Assembly (NCBI RefSeq): GCF_027625475.1
Contig: NZ_CP115174.1
Coordinates: 2,887,001-2,951,000, forward strand
Origin: Sphingomonas abietis
GTDB lineage: Bacteria; Pseudomonadota; Alphaproteobacteria; Sphingomonadales; Sphingomonadaceae
Direction: 5' to 3'
Length of the DNA stretch: 64,000 nucleotides
Positions 10,697-19,871 of this stretch are shown here, one piece after another; position 1 is the first letter of the stretch; the number at the start of each line of letters is the position of its first letter. Below the pieces are notes generated by a model. That model did no database searches. It was given only the letters and a program-made list of their open reading frames with translations, and was not told the DNA's origin. The translations under genes and the position numbers were made by a program.

Positions 10697-11085
10697 GCCT
10701 GCTCAAGCGCCTCTTTTCCAACGTGAACAATGTCGAGGCCGCGCAGGCCGAGGCCGATGCGGCGCGCGGGCGGCTGGTCGCGACGATCGAGGAAATCCAC
10801 CTGCGGATCAGCCCCCGCAACCTGATGGACGAGGCGATGTCGCAGGTCCGCACCCGCTCGGCCGGGATCGCGCAGGGCGCCAGCGTGATCGTGCGGGAAC
10901 GGCCGGCCACGGTGGCCGCCGGCGCCGGCGTGATCGCGCTGCTGCTGGCCGCCAAACCCCTGGCGCGGATCGCCGGAACTTTTCTGCACAAGCGTGCCGC
11001 GCCGCAGGAAACTCCAGCGCCCAAACTCCGTTCACCCCGCAAGCGCAAGATTGCCAAGACCGCGCAGCCCGCTTCAGAAGGATAA
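10693..11085 (+). CDS. DUF3618-like small membrane protein
   Basis: 130 residues from the ATG that overlaps the previous stop (ATGA). Residues 20-45 read ADAARGRLVATIEEIHLRIS, followed by NLMDEAM, matching the DUF3618 pattern in which a helix precedes one membrane segment. That segment spans about 73-95 (RPATVAAGAGVIALLLAAKP). The tail is strongly basic. It is third gene of the yqjD/yqjE-like operon; function unknown. Confidence 0.65.
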   Translation: MSLLKRLFSNVNNVEAAQAEADAARGRLVATIEEIHLRISPRNLMDEAMSQVRTRSAGIAQGASVIVRERPATVAAGAGVIALLLAAKPLARIAGTFLHKRAAPQETPAPKLRSPRKRKIAKTAQPASEG

Positions 11086-11090
11086 GGCCG

Positions 11091-11657
11091 ATGACCGCAA
11101 CCTCCGACGGCGAGAACGTCCCCGCCTCCACCCGCCAGGCCATTCGCGACGGCATCGACGATGCCTATGCCAAGGCCAACAAGGCCGCGCACGGCGCCGT
11201 GGAGCGCACCAAGGACGGGCTGGACCAGGCCAGGGGCAAGATGTCCGAAGCCTATGAGACGAGCCGCGAGAAGGCGTCCGAAGCCTATGCCGCCGCGCGC
11301 GAGAAGGCCCGGAGCGCCACCGAGGCTGCCAAGAAGTCCGCAGCGGACGGCCTCGATTCCAATCCGATCTCGGCGCTGCTCGGTGGCCTCGCCATCGGTG
11401 CGGTGATCGGCGCGCTGCTGCCTCGCACGGAACGCGAGGCCAAGGTGCTCGGCACGGTCGGCGAAAAGGTGCGCGGCGCCGCCGGCGAGGCGATCGAGGC
11501 GGCCAAGGGCGCCGGGCGCGACAAGCTCGACGAGCTCGGTCTCAACCGGGATCATGCACGCGAGGCGATGAAGTCGCTGCTCGATGGCGCCATCGCCGCG
11601 GTCGGCTCGGCCAGCACCGCCGCGATCGACAGCGCCAAGAAGAAAACCGGCGCCTGA
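11091..11657 (+). CDS. LEA/apolipoprotein-like protein with one membrane segment
   Basis: 188 residues. Residues 20-88 carry near-repeats of an 11-residue unit (SEAYETSREKA, SEAYAAAREKA), predicted amphipathic helix. A membrane segment at 91-111 (NPISALLGGLAIGAVIGALLP) is followed by a second Ala/Lys-rich helix. The layout is like the first gene of this operon (9755-10339), suggesting duplication. It starts six bases after the previous stop. Function unknown; a stress-related envelope role would fit the family type but is not shown here. Confidence 0.55.
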   Translation: MTATSDGENVPASTRQAIRDGIDDAYAKANKAAHGAVERTKDGLDQARGKMSEAYETSREKASEAYAAAREKARSATEAAKKSAADGLDSNPISALLGGLAIGAVIGALLPRTEREAKVLGTVGEKVRGAAGEAIEAAKGAGRDKLDELGLNRDHAREAMKSLLDGAIAAVGSASTAAIDSAKKKTGA

Positions 11658-11716
11658 ACTTGTCATCGCAGCCTGCGTTCATCCCGGCACGGCTATAGAA
11701 TCGCCCATCTTATCGA

Positions 11717-11740
11717 ATCCGGACCCGTATTCGTCCGGAT
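11717..11740. promoter_or_regulatory. 8-bp inverted repeat upstream of mlaC-like gene
   Basis: ATCCGGAC (11717-11724), 8-base spacer, GTCCGGAT (11733-11740). It ends 19 bases before the ATG at 11760 and just ahead of the GGAG ribosome-binding site. It could be an operator or a 5' leader hairpin. Confidence 0.4.
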
Positions 11741-11759
11741 CATTGTCACGGAGTTTCGC

Positions 11760-12362
11760 ATGCATTCTTTTCGCCTGATGTTCGGTGCCGCCCTGATCGG
11801 CATGGCCGGTGTCGCCGCCCCGATGATCGCCGCTCCCGCTGCCGCTGCCGCCGTCGACAACAGCGATCCGTCGCGCTTCGTCACCACGCTGTCGACGCAG
11901 GCCTTCGGCGTGCTGCATACCGGCAGCAAGGATGCCGCCCGCGCGCAGTTCCGCAGCCTGCTCGGCCAATATTTCGCGGTCGACGAGATCGGCGACCGCC
12001 TGATCCGCCGCTGGAAGCCGCAGATCACGCCGGCGCAGGACCAGGCCTACAAGGCCGCCCTGCCGGGCTTCATCATCAACACCTATGCCGATCGCCTGTT
12101 CGATTATGCCAATGCCCAGGTGAAGGTGGTTCGCGCCGTTCCCCGTGGCGACGGCGCCGCGGTGGTCACGCAGGTGATCCAGCCGGGCAGCAGCCCGATC
12201 ACCGCGATCTGGACGGTCGAGAAGATCGGCGGCGGCTACAAGGTGTCGAACCTCACCGTCTCCGGGATCAACCTGGTGCTGACCCAGACCGCCGATTTCG
12301 ACTCCTATGTGCAGAAGAACGGCTTCGACAAGCTGGTCACCTTCATGAAGTCCCGCGGATAA
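11760..12362 (+). CDS. MlaC/Ttg2D-like periplasmic phospholipid-binding protein
   Basis: 200 residues. The signal peptide covers about 1-30 (MHSFRLMFGAALIGMAGVAA..AAAAA). The mature part has the MlaC fold pattern: FRSLLGQYFAVDEIGDRLIRRW, then YADRLFDYANAQVKVV and a closing KVSNLTVSGINLVLTQTADFDSYVQKNGFDKLVTFMK. MlaC shuttles phospholipids between the outer-membrane MlaA complex and the MlaFEDB ABC transporter. No mlaA, mlaD, mlaE or mlaF is adjacent. GGAG precedes the ATG. Confidence 0.85.
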   Translation: MHSFRLMFGAALIGMAGVAAPMIAAPAAAAAVDNSDPSRFVTTLSTQAFGVLHTGSKDAARAQFRSLLGQYFAVDEIGDRLIRRWKPQITPAQDQAYKAALPGFIINTYADRLFDYANAQVKVVRAVPRGDGAAVVTQVIQPGSSPITAIWTVEKIGGGYKVSNLTVSGINLVLTQTADFDSYVQKNGFDKLVTFMKSRG

Positions 12363-12377
12363 GCGGAATGCCGACGC

Positions 12378-12406
12378 TGTCGCGCCGCCCCTTGTGCGGC
12401 GCGACA
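12378..12406 (+). terminator. Hairpin after mlaC-like gene
   Basis: TGTCGCGCCGC (12378-12388) and GCGGCGCGACA (12396-12406) form a perfect 11-bp stem with a 7-base loop, 15 bases after the stop. No T-tract follows. Confidence 0.6.
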
Positions 12407-12453
12407 AAGGCGCTTACGCGGCAGCCGCATCACTACAATCGGCAGGTGTCCTC

Positions 12454-12669
12454 ATGAGCAAGCTCCACCTCGTTTTCGGCGGCCGCGTCACCGATCCCCA
12501 GGGCCTCGATTTCGAGGATCTCAAGGCGATCGATTTCGTCGGCCTGTTTCCCGATCTCGCCAGCGCCAAGGATGCATGGCGCAGCGCCTCGCAGCGTTCG
12601 ATCGACGATGCCGAGATGAAATATGTGGTGGTGCATCTCCACCGCCTGCTCGAGCCCGAGCAGATCTGA
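12454..12669 (+). CDS. DUF4170 family protein
   Basis: 71 residues from the ATG at 12454 (MSKLHLVFGGRV). The small soluble protein contains the family pattern LHLVFGGRV..DLKAIDFVGLFPDL..AKDAWRSASQ..VVVHLHRLLEP. DUF4170 is widespread in Alphaproteobacteria and has no known function. The reading frame is open for 20 codons upstream, but these lie in the terminator hairpin region, so the later start is preferred. The stop is four bases from the end of the convergent rhomboid gene. Confidence 0.75.
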   Translation: MSKLHLVFGGRVTDPQGLDFEDLKAIDFVGLFPDLASAKDAWRSASQRSIDDAEMKYVVVHLHRLLEPEQI

Positions 12670-12673
12670 TCGC

Positions 12674-13318
12674 TCAGGCGTTGCGGTAGCGGAACAGGAG
12701 CAAGGGCCGGGCCAGCACAAGCCCGGCCAAGAATCCGCCGACATGCGCGGGCGTCGCGATGGCCCCGCCCGCCGGCACCCCGGGCACGCCCGCCGACGCG
12801 ATGTCGAGCAGCGCCTGCAGGCCGACCCACGCCGCCGCCAGCCACAGAACCTGTAGCCATTGGCCGGAGATCGGCCCCCAGCCGGTCGTGCGCTTGGGGC
12901 TGTAGAGCAGCGCGTAAGCGCCGATCACCGCCGACCCCGCCCCGCTCGCACCGATCATCACATCGGCGCTGTGCGGCATATAGGCATATTGCGCGGCCGC
13001 CGAGGCATAGGCACCCGCCACATAGAGCAGGACGAGCGCGACAGGCCCGATCGAGGCCTCGACCAGCCGGCCGCAAAAGGCGATCATCAGCAGATTGAAG
13101 ACGACATGCCAGACGCCGCCATGCACCAGCGTGGCGCTGAGCGGCGTCAGCCATGCCGGGGCGGCGCCGGCGACCGCCAGACCGTCGGAGAAACGCGCGG
13201 GGATGAACCCCGCCAGCATCGCGACGCGATCGAGCTGCCCGGCGAGCAGGGCCGCACAGAAAGCGAGGCCCGTGATCGCGCAGATCGCGATGGTCGCCCG
13301 TGCGGGCGGCAGCCGCAT
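12674..13318 (-). CDS. Rhomboid-family intramembrane serine protease
   Basis: 214 residues with six hydrophobic segments. Catalytic pieces are visible: HGGVWHVVFN (His66..His71..Asn75) in TM2, GASGA with nucleophile Ser125, and His192 in the ATPAHVGGFLAG helix. The protein should cleave substrate membrane helices within the inner membrane; no substrate can be inferred. It lies upstream of the DUF4170 gene on the opposite strand and directly after greA on the same strand. Confidence 0.9.
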   Translation of the reverse strand: MRLPPARATIAICAITGLAFCAALLAGQLDRVAMLAGFIPARFSDGLAVAGAAPAWLTPLSATLVHGGVWHVVFNLLMIAFCGRLVEASIGPVALVLLYVAGAYASAAAQYAYMPHSADVMIGASGAGSAVIGAYALLYSPKRTTGWGPISGQWLQVLWLAAAWVGLQALLDIASAGVPGVPAGGAIATPAHVGGFLAGLVLARPLLLFRYRNA

Positions 13319-13344
13319 GATCGAGATCCCTTAAGGCTGTCGGA

Positions 13345-13821
13345 TCAGATGAACTCGATCCGATCGACCGCATAATAGCGGTCGCCCGACGGCACCGTCA
13401 CCTCGACATCCTCGCCCACCTTGCGCCCGATCAGCGCGCGGCCGAGCGGCGAATTGTAGGAGATCTTGCCCTGCTTGGCATCGGCCTCCATCTGGCCGAC
13501 GATCTGATACGTCACCGGCTTGTCGTCCTCGTCCAGCAGGTGGACGGTCGCGCCGAACACGATCTTGTCGCCCGAGAGGTCGCGCGGGTCGATCACGACG
13601 GCGCGCGTCATGCGGTCTTCCAGATCGGCGATGCTCGCCTCGATCTGGCCCTGCCGCTCCTTGGCGGCATGATATTCCGCATTCTCGGAGAGATCGCCAT
13701 GCGCGCGAGCTTCCTCGATCGCATCGATCACCTCCGGGCGCTCGAGCTTCAAGCGCTGAAGTTCGGCCGTGATGAGCTCGTAGCCCTCCTGGAGCATCGG
13801 CATCTTCTCAACGGTCGCCAT
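13345..13821 (-). CDS. greA: Transcription elongation factor GreA
   Basis: 158 residues from the ATG at 13821 ([21 protein letters not shown]); an in-frame ATG three codons upstream is less like the family. The N-terminal coiled coil carries [20 protein letters not shown], whose acidic tip stimulates RNA cleavage in backtracked RNA polymerase. The C-terminal FKBP-like domain contains [22 protein letters not shown] sequence. It lies downstream of carB in the same direction, the common alphaproteobacterial order. Confidence 0.97.
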   Translation of the reverse strand: MATVEKMPMLQEGYELITAELQRLKLERPEVIDAIEEARAHGDLSENAEYHAAKERQGQIEASIADLEDRMTRAVVIDPRDLSGDKIVFGATVHLLDEDDKPVTYQIVGQMEADAKQGKISYNSPLGRALIGRKVGEDVEVTVPSGDRYYAVDRIEFI

Positions 13822-13918
13822 CCTAGCCACTGCCTTTCGTCATAAAATACACCGCCCCTCGGCCCCTCCCTGCGGGCCGTTCAAAGCACTTCACTGGTAG
13901 GGGAGTAAAAAGCGGCAG

Positions 13919-16900
13919 CTAGTTATTGTAGGATTGGAGGGGCCGCACTTCAAGCGGACGATCCCGCAATGCGGCGATTGCGCGCGCCGCAGCCACGCTG
14001 GCCGCCGCGGTGGTGAAATAGGGGATCCGCCCCGACACCGCCGAGATGCGGATCGCACGGCTGTCCTGCAACGACTGCCAGCCCTCGGTGGTGTTGAAGA
14101 TCAGGTCGATCCCGCCATCCTTGATGATGTCGACGATGTGCGGACGGCCCTGCGCCACCTTGTTGACGCGCTCGACCACAATGCCCTGCGCCGCGAGATA
14201 GTCGGCGGTGCCGCCGGTCGCGACGATGGTGAAGCCGATCGCCGACAACGCCTTCGCGCCGGGCAGGATATGCGCCTTGTCGCCATCCTTCACCGAGATG
14301 AAGACACGGCCGCTGGTCGGCAGCACGACGCCGCCACCAAGCTGCGACTTGAGGAAGGCCGCCTCGAAATTGGTATCGATTCCCATCACTTCGCCGGTGG
14401 ACTTCATCTCCGGTGACAGCACCGGATCGACGCCGGGGAAGCGCGCCCAAGGGAATACTGCTTCCTTGATCGCGATATGATCGATCGTGCGCTCGACGCG
14501 CGGCAGATCGGCCAGCTTCTCGCCGGCCATGACGCGCGCGGCGATCTTGGCGACCGGCACGCCCACCGCCTTGGCGACGAACGGCACGGTGCGGCTGGCG
14601 CGCGGATTGACCTCGATCAGATAGACTTCGTCTTCCTTGGTGCCGTCCTCGCGGACGCTGGCCTTCACCGCGAACTGGATGTTCATCAGCCCCTTGACCA
14701 TCAGCGCGCGGGCGAGCGCGTCGGCCTCGCGCTTGATCTCGGCGATGATCGCGTCGGAGAGGCTGTAGGGCGGCAAGGTGCAGGCGCTGTCGCCCGAATG
14801 GACGCCGGCCTCCTCGATATGCTGCATCACGCCTGCCACCACCACGTCGGTGCCGTCGGCGATCGCATCGACGTCGACCTCGATGGCGTCGCGCAGATAC
14901 TGGTCGATCAGCACCGGCGAGTCGCCGGAGACCTGCACCGCGGTCTGGATGTAATTCTCCAGCTGCTCCTGGCTGTCGACGATCTCCATCGCGCGGCCGC
15001 CCAGCACGTAGCTTGGTCGCATCAGCACCGGGTAGCCGATACGGTCGGCGACCGCGATCGCCTCCTCGCGGCTGCGGGCGATGCCGTTGCGCGGCTGCTT
15101 GAGGCCGAGCCGCTCGACCAGCGCGGCGAAGCGCTCGCGATCCTCGGCGAGGTCGATCGCGTCGGGGGAGGTGCCGAGGATCGGGATGCCGGCGGCTTCC
15201 AGCTCGGCCGCCAGCTTGAGCGGGGTCTGCCCGCCGAACTGGACGATGACGCCATGGAGCGTGCCGTTCGACATCTCGACATGCAGGATCTCCAGCACGT
15301 CCTCGGCGGTCAGCGGCTCGAAATAGAGGCGGTCGGAGGTGTCATAGTCGGTGCTCACCGTCTCTGGATTGCAGTTGACCATGATCGTCTCATAGCCGGC
15401 GTCGCTGAGCGCGAAGCAGGCATGGCAACAGCAATAATCGAACTCGATGCCCTGCCCGATCCGGTTCGGACCACCGCCGAGGATGACGACCTTCTTGCGA
15501 TCGGACGGCATCGCCTCATTCTCGGGCTCGCCGAAGGCCGGGGCCTCGTAGGTCGAGTACATGTAGGGCGTCTTGGCCTCGAACTCGGCCGCGCAGGTGT
15601 CGATGCGCTTGAACACCGGGCGCACGCCGAGCCGGTGGCGGAGTGCCCGCACCTCGGCTTCGGTGACGCCGCCGGTCATCGCGGTCAGCGCATCGTGGAT
15701 CAGGCCGGAGCCGCGGGTCTGCATCCGCTCGGTGCCGGGGCGCAGATTGGCGCTCTCCAGCGCCAGCCAAGCGAGGCGGCGATCGGAGAAGCCCATCGCC
15801 TTCAGGCGGCGCATCCCCGCCGCATCGCGCGGCAGGCCATCGGCGCGAACCTCCTCCTCGGCGAGCACGATCTCGCGGATCCGCTCGAGGAACCACGGAT
15901 CATATTTGGCGATCGCGTGGATTTCCTCGACGGTGAAGCCCTCGCGCATCGCCTGCGCCGCATAGAGCAACCGATCCGGCGTCGGGCGGGCCAGCGCCGC
16001 CTCCAGCTCGGAGCGCGGACGCCCCTTCAGCGCATCGACCGGGTTGAAGCCGCACAGGCCGGTCTCCAGGCCGCGCAGCGCCTTCTGCATCGATTCATGG
16101 ATATTGCGCCCGATTGCCATGACTTCGCCGACGCTCTTCATCGCGGTGGTGAGCGTGTCGTCGCTGCCCTTGAACTTCTCGAAGGCGAAGCGCGGGATCT
16201 TGGTGACGACATAGTCGATCGTCGGCTCGAACGCCGCCGGGGTCGCCCCGGTGATGTCGTTCATGATCTCGTCGAGCGTGTAGCCGACCGCCAGCTTGGC
16301 CGCGACCTTGGCGATCGGGAAGCCGGTGGCCTTCGATGCCAGTGCGGACGAGCGCGAGACGCGCGGGTTCATCTCGATCACGATCAGCCGGCCATCCTTC
16401 GGATTGACCGCGAACTGTACGTTGGAACCGCCTGTTTCCACGCCGATTTCACGCAGCACCGCGATGCTCGCATTGCGCATGATCTGATATTCCTTGTCGG
16501 TCAGCGTCAGCGCCGGCGCGACGGTGATGGAGTCGCCGGTGTGGACGCCCATCGGATCGACATTCTCGATCGAGCAGATGATGATGCAATTGTCGTTGCG
16601 ATCCCGCACGACCTCCATCTCATATTCTTTCCAACCGAGGAGCGACTCCTCGATCAGCACTTCGGTCGTCGGCGAGGCATCGAGGCCGCCGATGACGATG
16701 CGGATGAACTCTTCCTTGTTATAGGCGATGCCGCCGCCGGTGCCGCCCATCGTGAAGCTCGGCCGGATGATCGAGGGCAGCCCGGTATGCTCCAGCACCG
16801 CCAGCGCCTCGTCGAGCGTGTGGGCGACGCCCGAACGCGCAGACTCCAGGCCGATCTTGTCCATCGCATCGCGGAACTTGAGCCGATCCTCGGCCTTGTC

Positions 16901-17269
16901 GATCGCCTCGGCATCGGCGCCGATCATCGTCACGCCGAACTTCTCCAGCGTGCCGTCATGGAACAGCGCCAGCGCGGTGTTGAGCGCGGTCTGCCCGCCC
17001 ATCGTCGGCAGGATCGCGTCGGGGCGCTCTTTCTCGATGATCTTGGCGACGATCTCCGGCGTGATCGGCTCGACATAGGTGGCGTCGGCCATGTCCGGGT
17101 CGGTCATGATCGTCGCCGGGTTCGAGTTGACGAGGACGATGCGATAGCCCTCCTCGCGCAGCGCCTTGATCGCCTGCGTGCCCGAATAATCGAACTCGCA
17201 CGCCTGGCCGATCACGATCGGGCCGGCACCGATGACGAGAATGGAGGAGATGTCGGTACGCTTGGGCAT
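13919..17269 (-). CDS. carB: Carbamoyl-phosphate synthase large subunit
   Basis: 1116 residues, close to alphaproteobacterial CarB. It contains two homologous ATP-grasp halves: the first begins [21 protein letters not shown], the second near residue 600 with [21 protein letters not shown]. An MGS-like allosteric domain closes the protein ([15 protein letters not shown].., [18 protein letters not shown]). With CarA it makes carbamoyl phosphate for pyrimidine and arginine synthesis. Its ATG shares one base with the stop of the preceding RraB-like gene (TAATG), so the two are translationally coupled. Confidence 0.97.
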   Translation of the reverse strand: MPKRTDISSILVIGAGPIVIGQACEFDYSGTQAIKALREEGYRIVLVNSNPATIMTDPDMADATYVEPITPEIVAKIIEKERPDAILPTMGGQTALNTALALFHDGTLEKFGVTMIGADAEAIDKAEDRLKFRDAMDKIGLESARSGVAHTLDEALAVLEHTGLPSIIRPSFTMGGTGGGIAYNKEEFIRIVIGGLDASPTTEVLIEESLLGWKEYEMEVVRDRNDNCIIICSIENVDPMGVHTGDSITVAPALTLTDKEYQIMRNASIAVLREIGVETGGSNVQFAVNPKDGRLIVIEMNPRVSRSSALASKATGFPIAKVAAKLAVGYTLDEIMNDITGATPAAFEPTIDYVVTKIPRFAFEKFKGSDDTLTTAMKSVGEVMAIGRNIHESMQKALRGLETGLCGFNPVDALKGRPRSELEAALARPTPDRLLYAAQAMREGFTVEEIHAIAKYDPWFLERIREIVLAEEEVRADGLPRDAAGMRRLKAMGFSDRRLAWLALESANLRPGTERMQTRGSGLIHDALTAMTGGVTEAEVRALRHRLGVRPVFKRIDTCAAEFEAKTPYMYSTYEAPAFGEPENEAMPSDRKKVVILGGGPNRIGQGIEFDYCCCHACFALSDAGYETIMVNCNPETVSTDYDTSDRLYFEPLTAEDVLEILHVEMSNGTLHGVIVQFGGQTPLKLAAELEAAGIPILGTSPDAIDLAEDRERFAALVERLGLKQPRNGIARSREEAIAVADRIGYPVLMRPSYVLGGRAMEIVDSQEQLENYIQTAVQVSGDSPVLIDQYLRDAIEVDVDAIADGTDVVVAGVMQHIEEAGVHSGDSACTLPPYSLSDAIIAEIKREADALARALMVKGLMNIQFAVKASVREDGTKEDEVYLIEVNPRASRTVPFVAKAVGVPVAKIAARVMAGEKLADLPRVERTIDHIAIKEAVFPWARFPGVDPVLSPEMKSTGEVMGIDTNFEAAFLKSQLGGGVVLPTSGRVFISVKDGDKAHILPGAKALSAIGFTIVATGGTADYLAAQGIVVERVNKVAQGRPHIVDIIKDGGIDLIFNTTEGWQSLQDSRAIRISAVSGRIPYFTTAAASVAAARAIAALRDRPLEVRPLQSYNN

Positions 17270-17652
17270 TAGTCGTCGGCTCCGGTCACGGCCATGCAGC
17301 CCCAGCCATCATATTCGATGCCGGGGAAGGATGCTTCGATTTCAAGGCATTTGCGCGTCAGCGCGCGGATCGCGTCGGGCTCGATGGTCTGCTCGACATC
17401 GAGATCAAGGCGCCAGACATCGGGCTCGTCGCCCTCCTCGTCCGGCACCAGCTGGCCGAAGGCGAAGCCGTGGCTCTCGGCCGCCTCGGCGACCGGCTCC
17501 AGATCCTTCATGTCGCCGACGAAGCTGACATCGACCAGCCGCACGACCGAAGCGTCATCGCCATTGGTGGCGAGCTGGGCGAGCAGTTCCTGATCCTGCT
17601 CCCACTCCTGCTCGAAGCGCGCTTCGTCGATGGGGGTGTTGGCGTTGGGCAT
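17269..17652 (-). CDS. RraB-like (regulator of RNase E activity B) protein between carA and carB
   Basis: 127 residues from the ATG at 17652; a TTG at 17655 adds one residue. It is acidic, with the RraB/DUF1260-type pattern: [50 protein letters not shown], and the closing [14 protein letters not shown]. RraB binds RNase E and modulates mRNA decay in E. coli; here only family resemblance is shown. It overlaps the carA stop (TGATG) and the carB start (TAATG), so it must be translated with them. Base composition is like the host's, unlike the carA tail just upstream. Confidence 0.75.
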   Translation of the reverse strand: MPNANTPIDEARFEQEWEQDQELLAQLATNGDDASVVRLVDVSFVGDMKDLEPVAEAAESHGFAFGQLVPDEEGDEPDVWRLDLDVEQTIEPDAIRALTRKCLEIEASFPGIEYDGWGCMAVTGADD

Positions 17653-19154
17653 CAACGGATTTTCGGCTGAGTGTCGAAATTCAACGCGGTCGCGCCTGCG
17701 TTATGGAAAATCGAACAAATGACCTTTCCAGTAGATGCCACCCACGCCGCATCTGGCACCGCGATTGGAGCGTCTATACCGACGAATCCATCTTCTTTAT
17801 CTTTGCCGATCCGATAGGCAGTCAGACCATTGGCCTCCGCCTCAGCTATCAAGCTGTTAATTTTTTGGGTTTTCCCGGTAACACGGATCACAACTCCACC
17901 ATCAAAAAACTCTGGAGATTCGGCAATTTGTGCCGGAAGCTGGCTTATCAGTTGGCGGAGTTCGATAATGTTCATCCCTACGTCCTTCAACGCGCCCACG
18001 AACTGTTCGAATAAGTAGTGGCTATCCTGCGGGCCGGGGCTGGCTTCGGGGTGGTATTGCACCGAGAAGGCCGGCTTGTCGGTCAGCCGCAGGCCGGCCA
18101 GCGAGCCATCGAACAGCGAGACATGGGTCGCCTCGGCATTGGCCGGCAGCGAGTCCGCGTCCACCGCGAAGCCGTGGTTCATCGAGGTGATCTCGACGCG
18201 GCCGGCGCCCTCGACGCTGCCGACGCGCTTGACCGGATGGTTGGCGCCGCGATGGCCCTGGTGCATCTTGTAGGTCTTGGCGCCCACTGCGAGGCCGAGC
18301 ATCTGGTGGCCGAGGCAGATGCCGAAGATCGGCTTGCCGACCTCCAGCAACTGCCGGATCACCGGCACCGCATAGGCGCCGGTCGCCGCCGGATCGCCGG
18401 GGCCGTTGGAGAGGAACACGCCGTCCGGCGCGTGCCGCATCACGTCCTCGAAGGTGGCGGTCGCCGGCACCACCGTCACGCGCGCACCGGCGGCGACCAG
18501 ATTGCGCAGGATGTTGCGCTTGAGGCCATAGTCGATCGCGACGACATGGGGCGCGTCCGGCGCGGCGGCGTCGACCGCATAGCCTTCGCCCAGCGTCCAC
18601 AGGCCGTCGCCCCACTGGTAGCTCTGGAGCGCGGAGACGTCCTTGGCGAGGTCCATGCCTTCCAGGCCGGGCCAGGCCCTGGCCTGCTCGATCAGCGCAG
18701 GGATGTCGAACTTGCCCTCGGGATCATGCGCGATGACGCCGTTGGGCGCGCCCTGCACGCGGATCATGCGGGTCAGCGCGCGCGTGTCGATGCCGGAGAG
18801 GCCGATGCGGCCATTCTGCTTCAGCCACTCATCGAACCGCTGGGCGGAGCGGAAGCTCGACGGCGCGGTGACGTCCTCGCGGACGATGCAGCCGAGCGCA
18901 TGGGCGTTGGTCGCCTCGAGATCCTCGGCATTGGCACCGACATTGCCGATGTGCGGGAAGGTGAAGGTGATGATCTGCTTTTCGAAGGAGGGATCGGTCA
19001 TCGCCTCCTGATAACCGGTCATGGCGGTGTGGAAGCAGACTTCGCCGACGGCGCTGCCCACGGCACCAAAGCCACGGCCGAACAGCACTTCGCCCGATGC
19101 CAGAACCAGAACGCCGGTCGCTCCCTCAGGGACGCGCGCGTTTGTATCGGCCAT
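17652..19154 (-). CDS. carA: Carbamoyl-phosphate synthase small subunit with atypical C-terminal extension
   Basis: 500 residues against the usual 380-400. Residues 1-390 are ordinary CarA: the N-terminal domain, then a class I glutamine amidotransferase with Cys280 (GICLGHQ), His368 and Glu370 (QYHPEASPGP), ending SHYLFEQFVGALK. It supplies ammonia to CarB. Residues 391-500 match no family I recognise and come from DNA of about 50% G+C by my hand count (162 of 324 bases), against roughly 70% just upstream. Inside the tail, AAGGA (17983-17987) lies seven bases before an in-frame ATG at 17975, so a separate 107-residue product is possible. AGGAGAG precedes the main start. Confidence 0.9.
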   Translation of the reverse strand: MADTNARVPEGATGVLVLASGEVLFGRGFGAVGSAVGEVCFHTAMTGYQEAMTDPSFEKQIITFTFPHIGNVGANAEDLEATNAHALGCIVREDVTAPSSFRSAQRFDEWLKQNGRIGLSGIDTRALTRMIRVQGAPNGVIAHDPEGKFDIPALIEQARAWPGLEGMDLAKDVSALQSYQWGDGLWTLGEGYAVDAAAPDAPHVVAIDYGLKRNILRNLVAAGARVTVVPATATFEDVMRHAPDGVFLSNGPGDPAATGAYAVPVIRQLLEVGKPIFGICLGHQMLGLAVGAKTYKMHQGHRGANHPVKRVGSVEGAGRVEITSMNHGFAVDADSLPANAEATHVSLFDGSLAGLRLTDKPAFSVQYHPEASPGPQDSHYLFEQFVGALKDVGMNIIELRQLISQLPAQIAESPEFFDGGVVIRVTGKTQKINSLIAEAEANGLTAYRIGKDKEDGFVGIDAPIAVPDAAWVASTGKVICSIFHNAGATALNFDTQPKIR

Positions 19155-19287
19155 CGGCTGGCTCTCCTCTTGAATGGACAGGCGGGTAAACGGCCGGGTT
19201 GGTAGGAGCGTGCGGCCAACCGGTCAATCTAGTAAAATCGGTGCAGGGCCGCTACGTCTGCTCCTTTCCGGCAACCTGCGGGCTCCC

Positions 19288-19743
19288 ATGATTCGAGATG
19301 ACATCAAGACGGCCCTCGTCGTGGCCATGAAGGCGCGCGAGAGCGAGAAAACGGCCGCGATCCGGCTGATCCAGAGCGCGATCAAGAATCGCGACATCGA
19401 GGCACGCACCGGCAAGGCGCCGGACGACGACGATGCGCTGGTGGTCGAAGTGCTCAACAAGATGGCCAAGCAGCGCCGCGAATCGATCGAAATGTACGAA
19501 AAGGGCAACCGCCCCGAGCTGGCCGCCGCCGAGACGGCCGAGCTGGCAGTGATCGAGGGCTTCCTGCCGCAGCGAATGACCGAGGACGAGACCGTCGCCG
19601 CGATCGACGCGATCAAGGCCGAGCTCGGCGCCACCGGCCCCAAGGACATGGGCAAGGTGATGGCCGAGCTGAAGGCCCGCCACGCGACCAGCCTCGACAT
19701 GAGCAAGGCCAGCGGCCTGGTGAAGGCGCGGTTGGCGGGGTGA
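19288..19743 (+). CDS. GatB/YqeY domain protein
   Basis: 151 residues from the ATG at 19288. Whole-length YqeY-type helical protein: MIRDDIKTALVVAMKARESEKTAAIRLIQSAIKN at the start, then EVLNKMAKQRRESIEMYEKGNRPELAAAE and the closing MGKVMAELKARHATSLDMSKASGLVKARL. The domain resembles the tRNA-binding tail of the GatB amidotransferase; the stand-alone protein has no settled role. It is divergent from carA and often sits near dnaG-rpoD in alphaproteobacteria, as here. Confidence 0.9.
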   Translation: MIRDDIKTALVVAMKARESEKTAAIRLIQSAIKNRDIEARTGKAPDDDDALVVEVLNKMAKQRRESIEMYEKGNRPELAAAETAELAVIEGFLPQRMTEDETVAAIDAIKAELGATGPKDMGKVMAELKARHATSLDMSKASGLVKARLAG

Positions 19744-19754
19744 ATGGATAAAAG

Positions 19755-19776
19755 CCCCTCCCGCTCGAGGGAGGGG
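19755..19776. repeat. CCCCTCCC..GGGAGGGG hairpin
   Basis: CCCCTCCC (19755-19762), loop GCTCGA, GGGAGGGG (19769-19776), 11 bases after the yqeY-like stop. It may act as a terminator; the sequence type is a common intergenic palindrome in GC-rich alphaproteobacteria. No T-tract. Confidence 0.55.
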
Positions 19777-19828
19777 TTGGGGTGGCCCCGCTAACGGCGT
19801 GATAGCGACGCGAGACATACCCTACCCC

Positions 19829-19854
19829 GTTCGTCCCGAGCGAAGTCGAGGGAC
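19829..19854 (+). repeat. Left copy of a 26-bp inverted repeat flanking the GIY-YIG gene
   Basis: Begins GTTCGTCCCGAG and ends GAGGGAC. The exact reverse complement occurs at 20155-20180; related palindromic sequence occurs at 49696-49774. The element lies just upstream of the GIY-YIG start at 19872. Confidence 0.85.
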
Positions 19855-19871
19855 CGACACCGGGAGCGACG

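Noticed and set aside
14477..17272. 931-codon open frame antisense to carB
   Set aside because: Composition is Arg/Asp/His/Ala-rich without recognisable motifs; it mirrors the third-position G/C bias of carB, which is certain.
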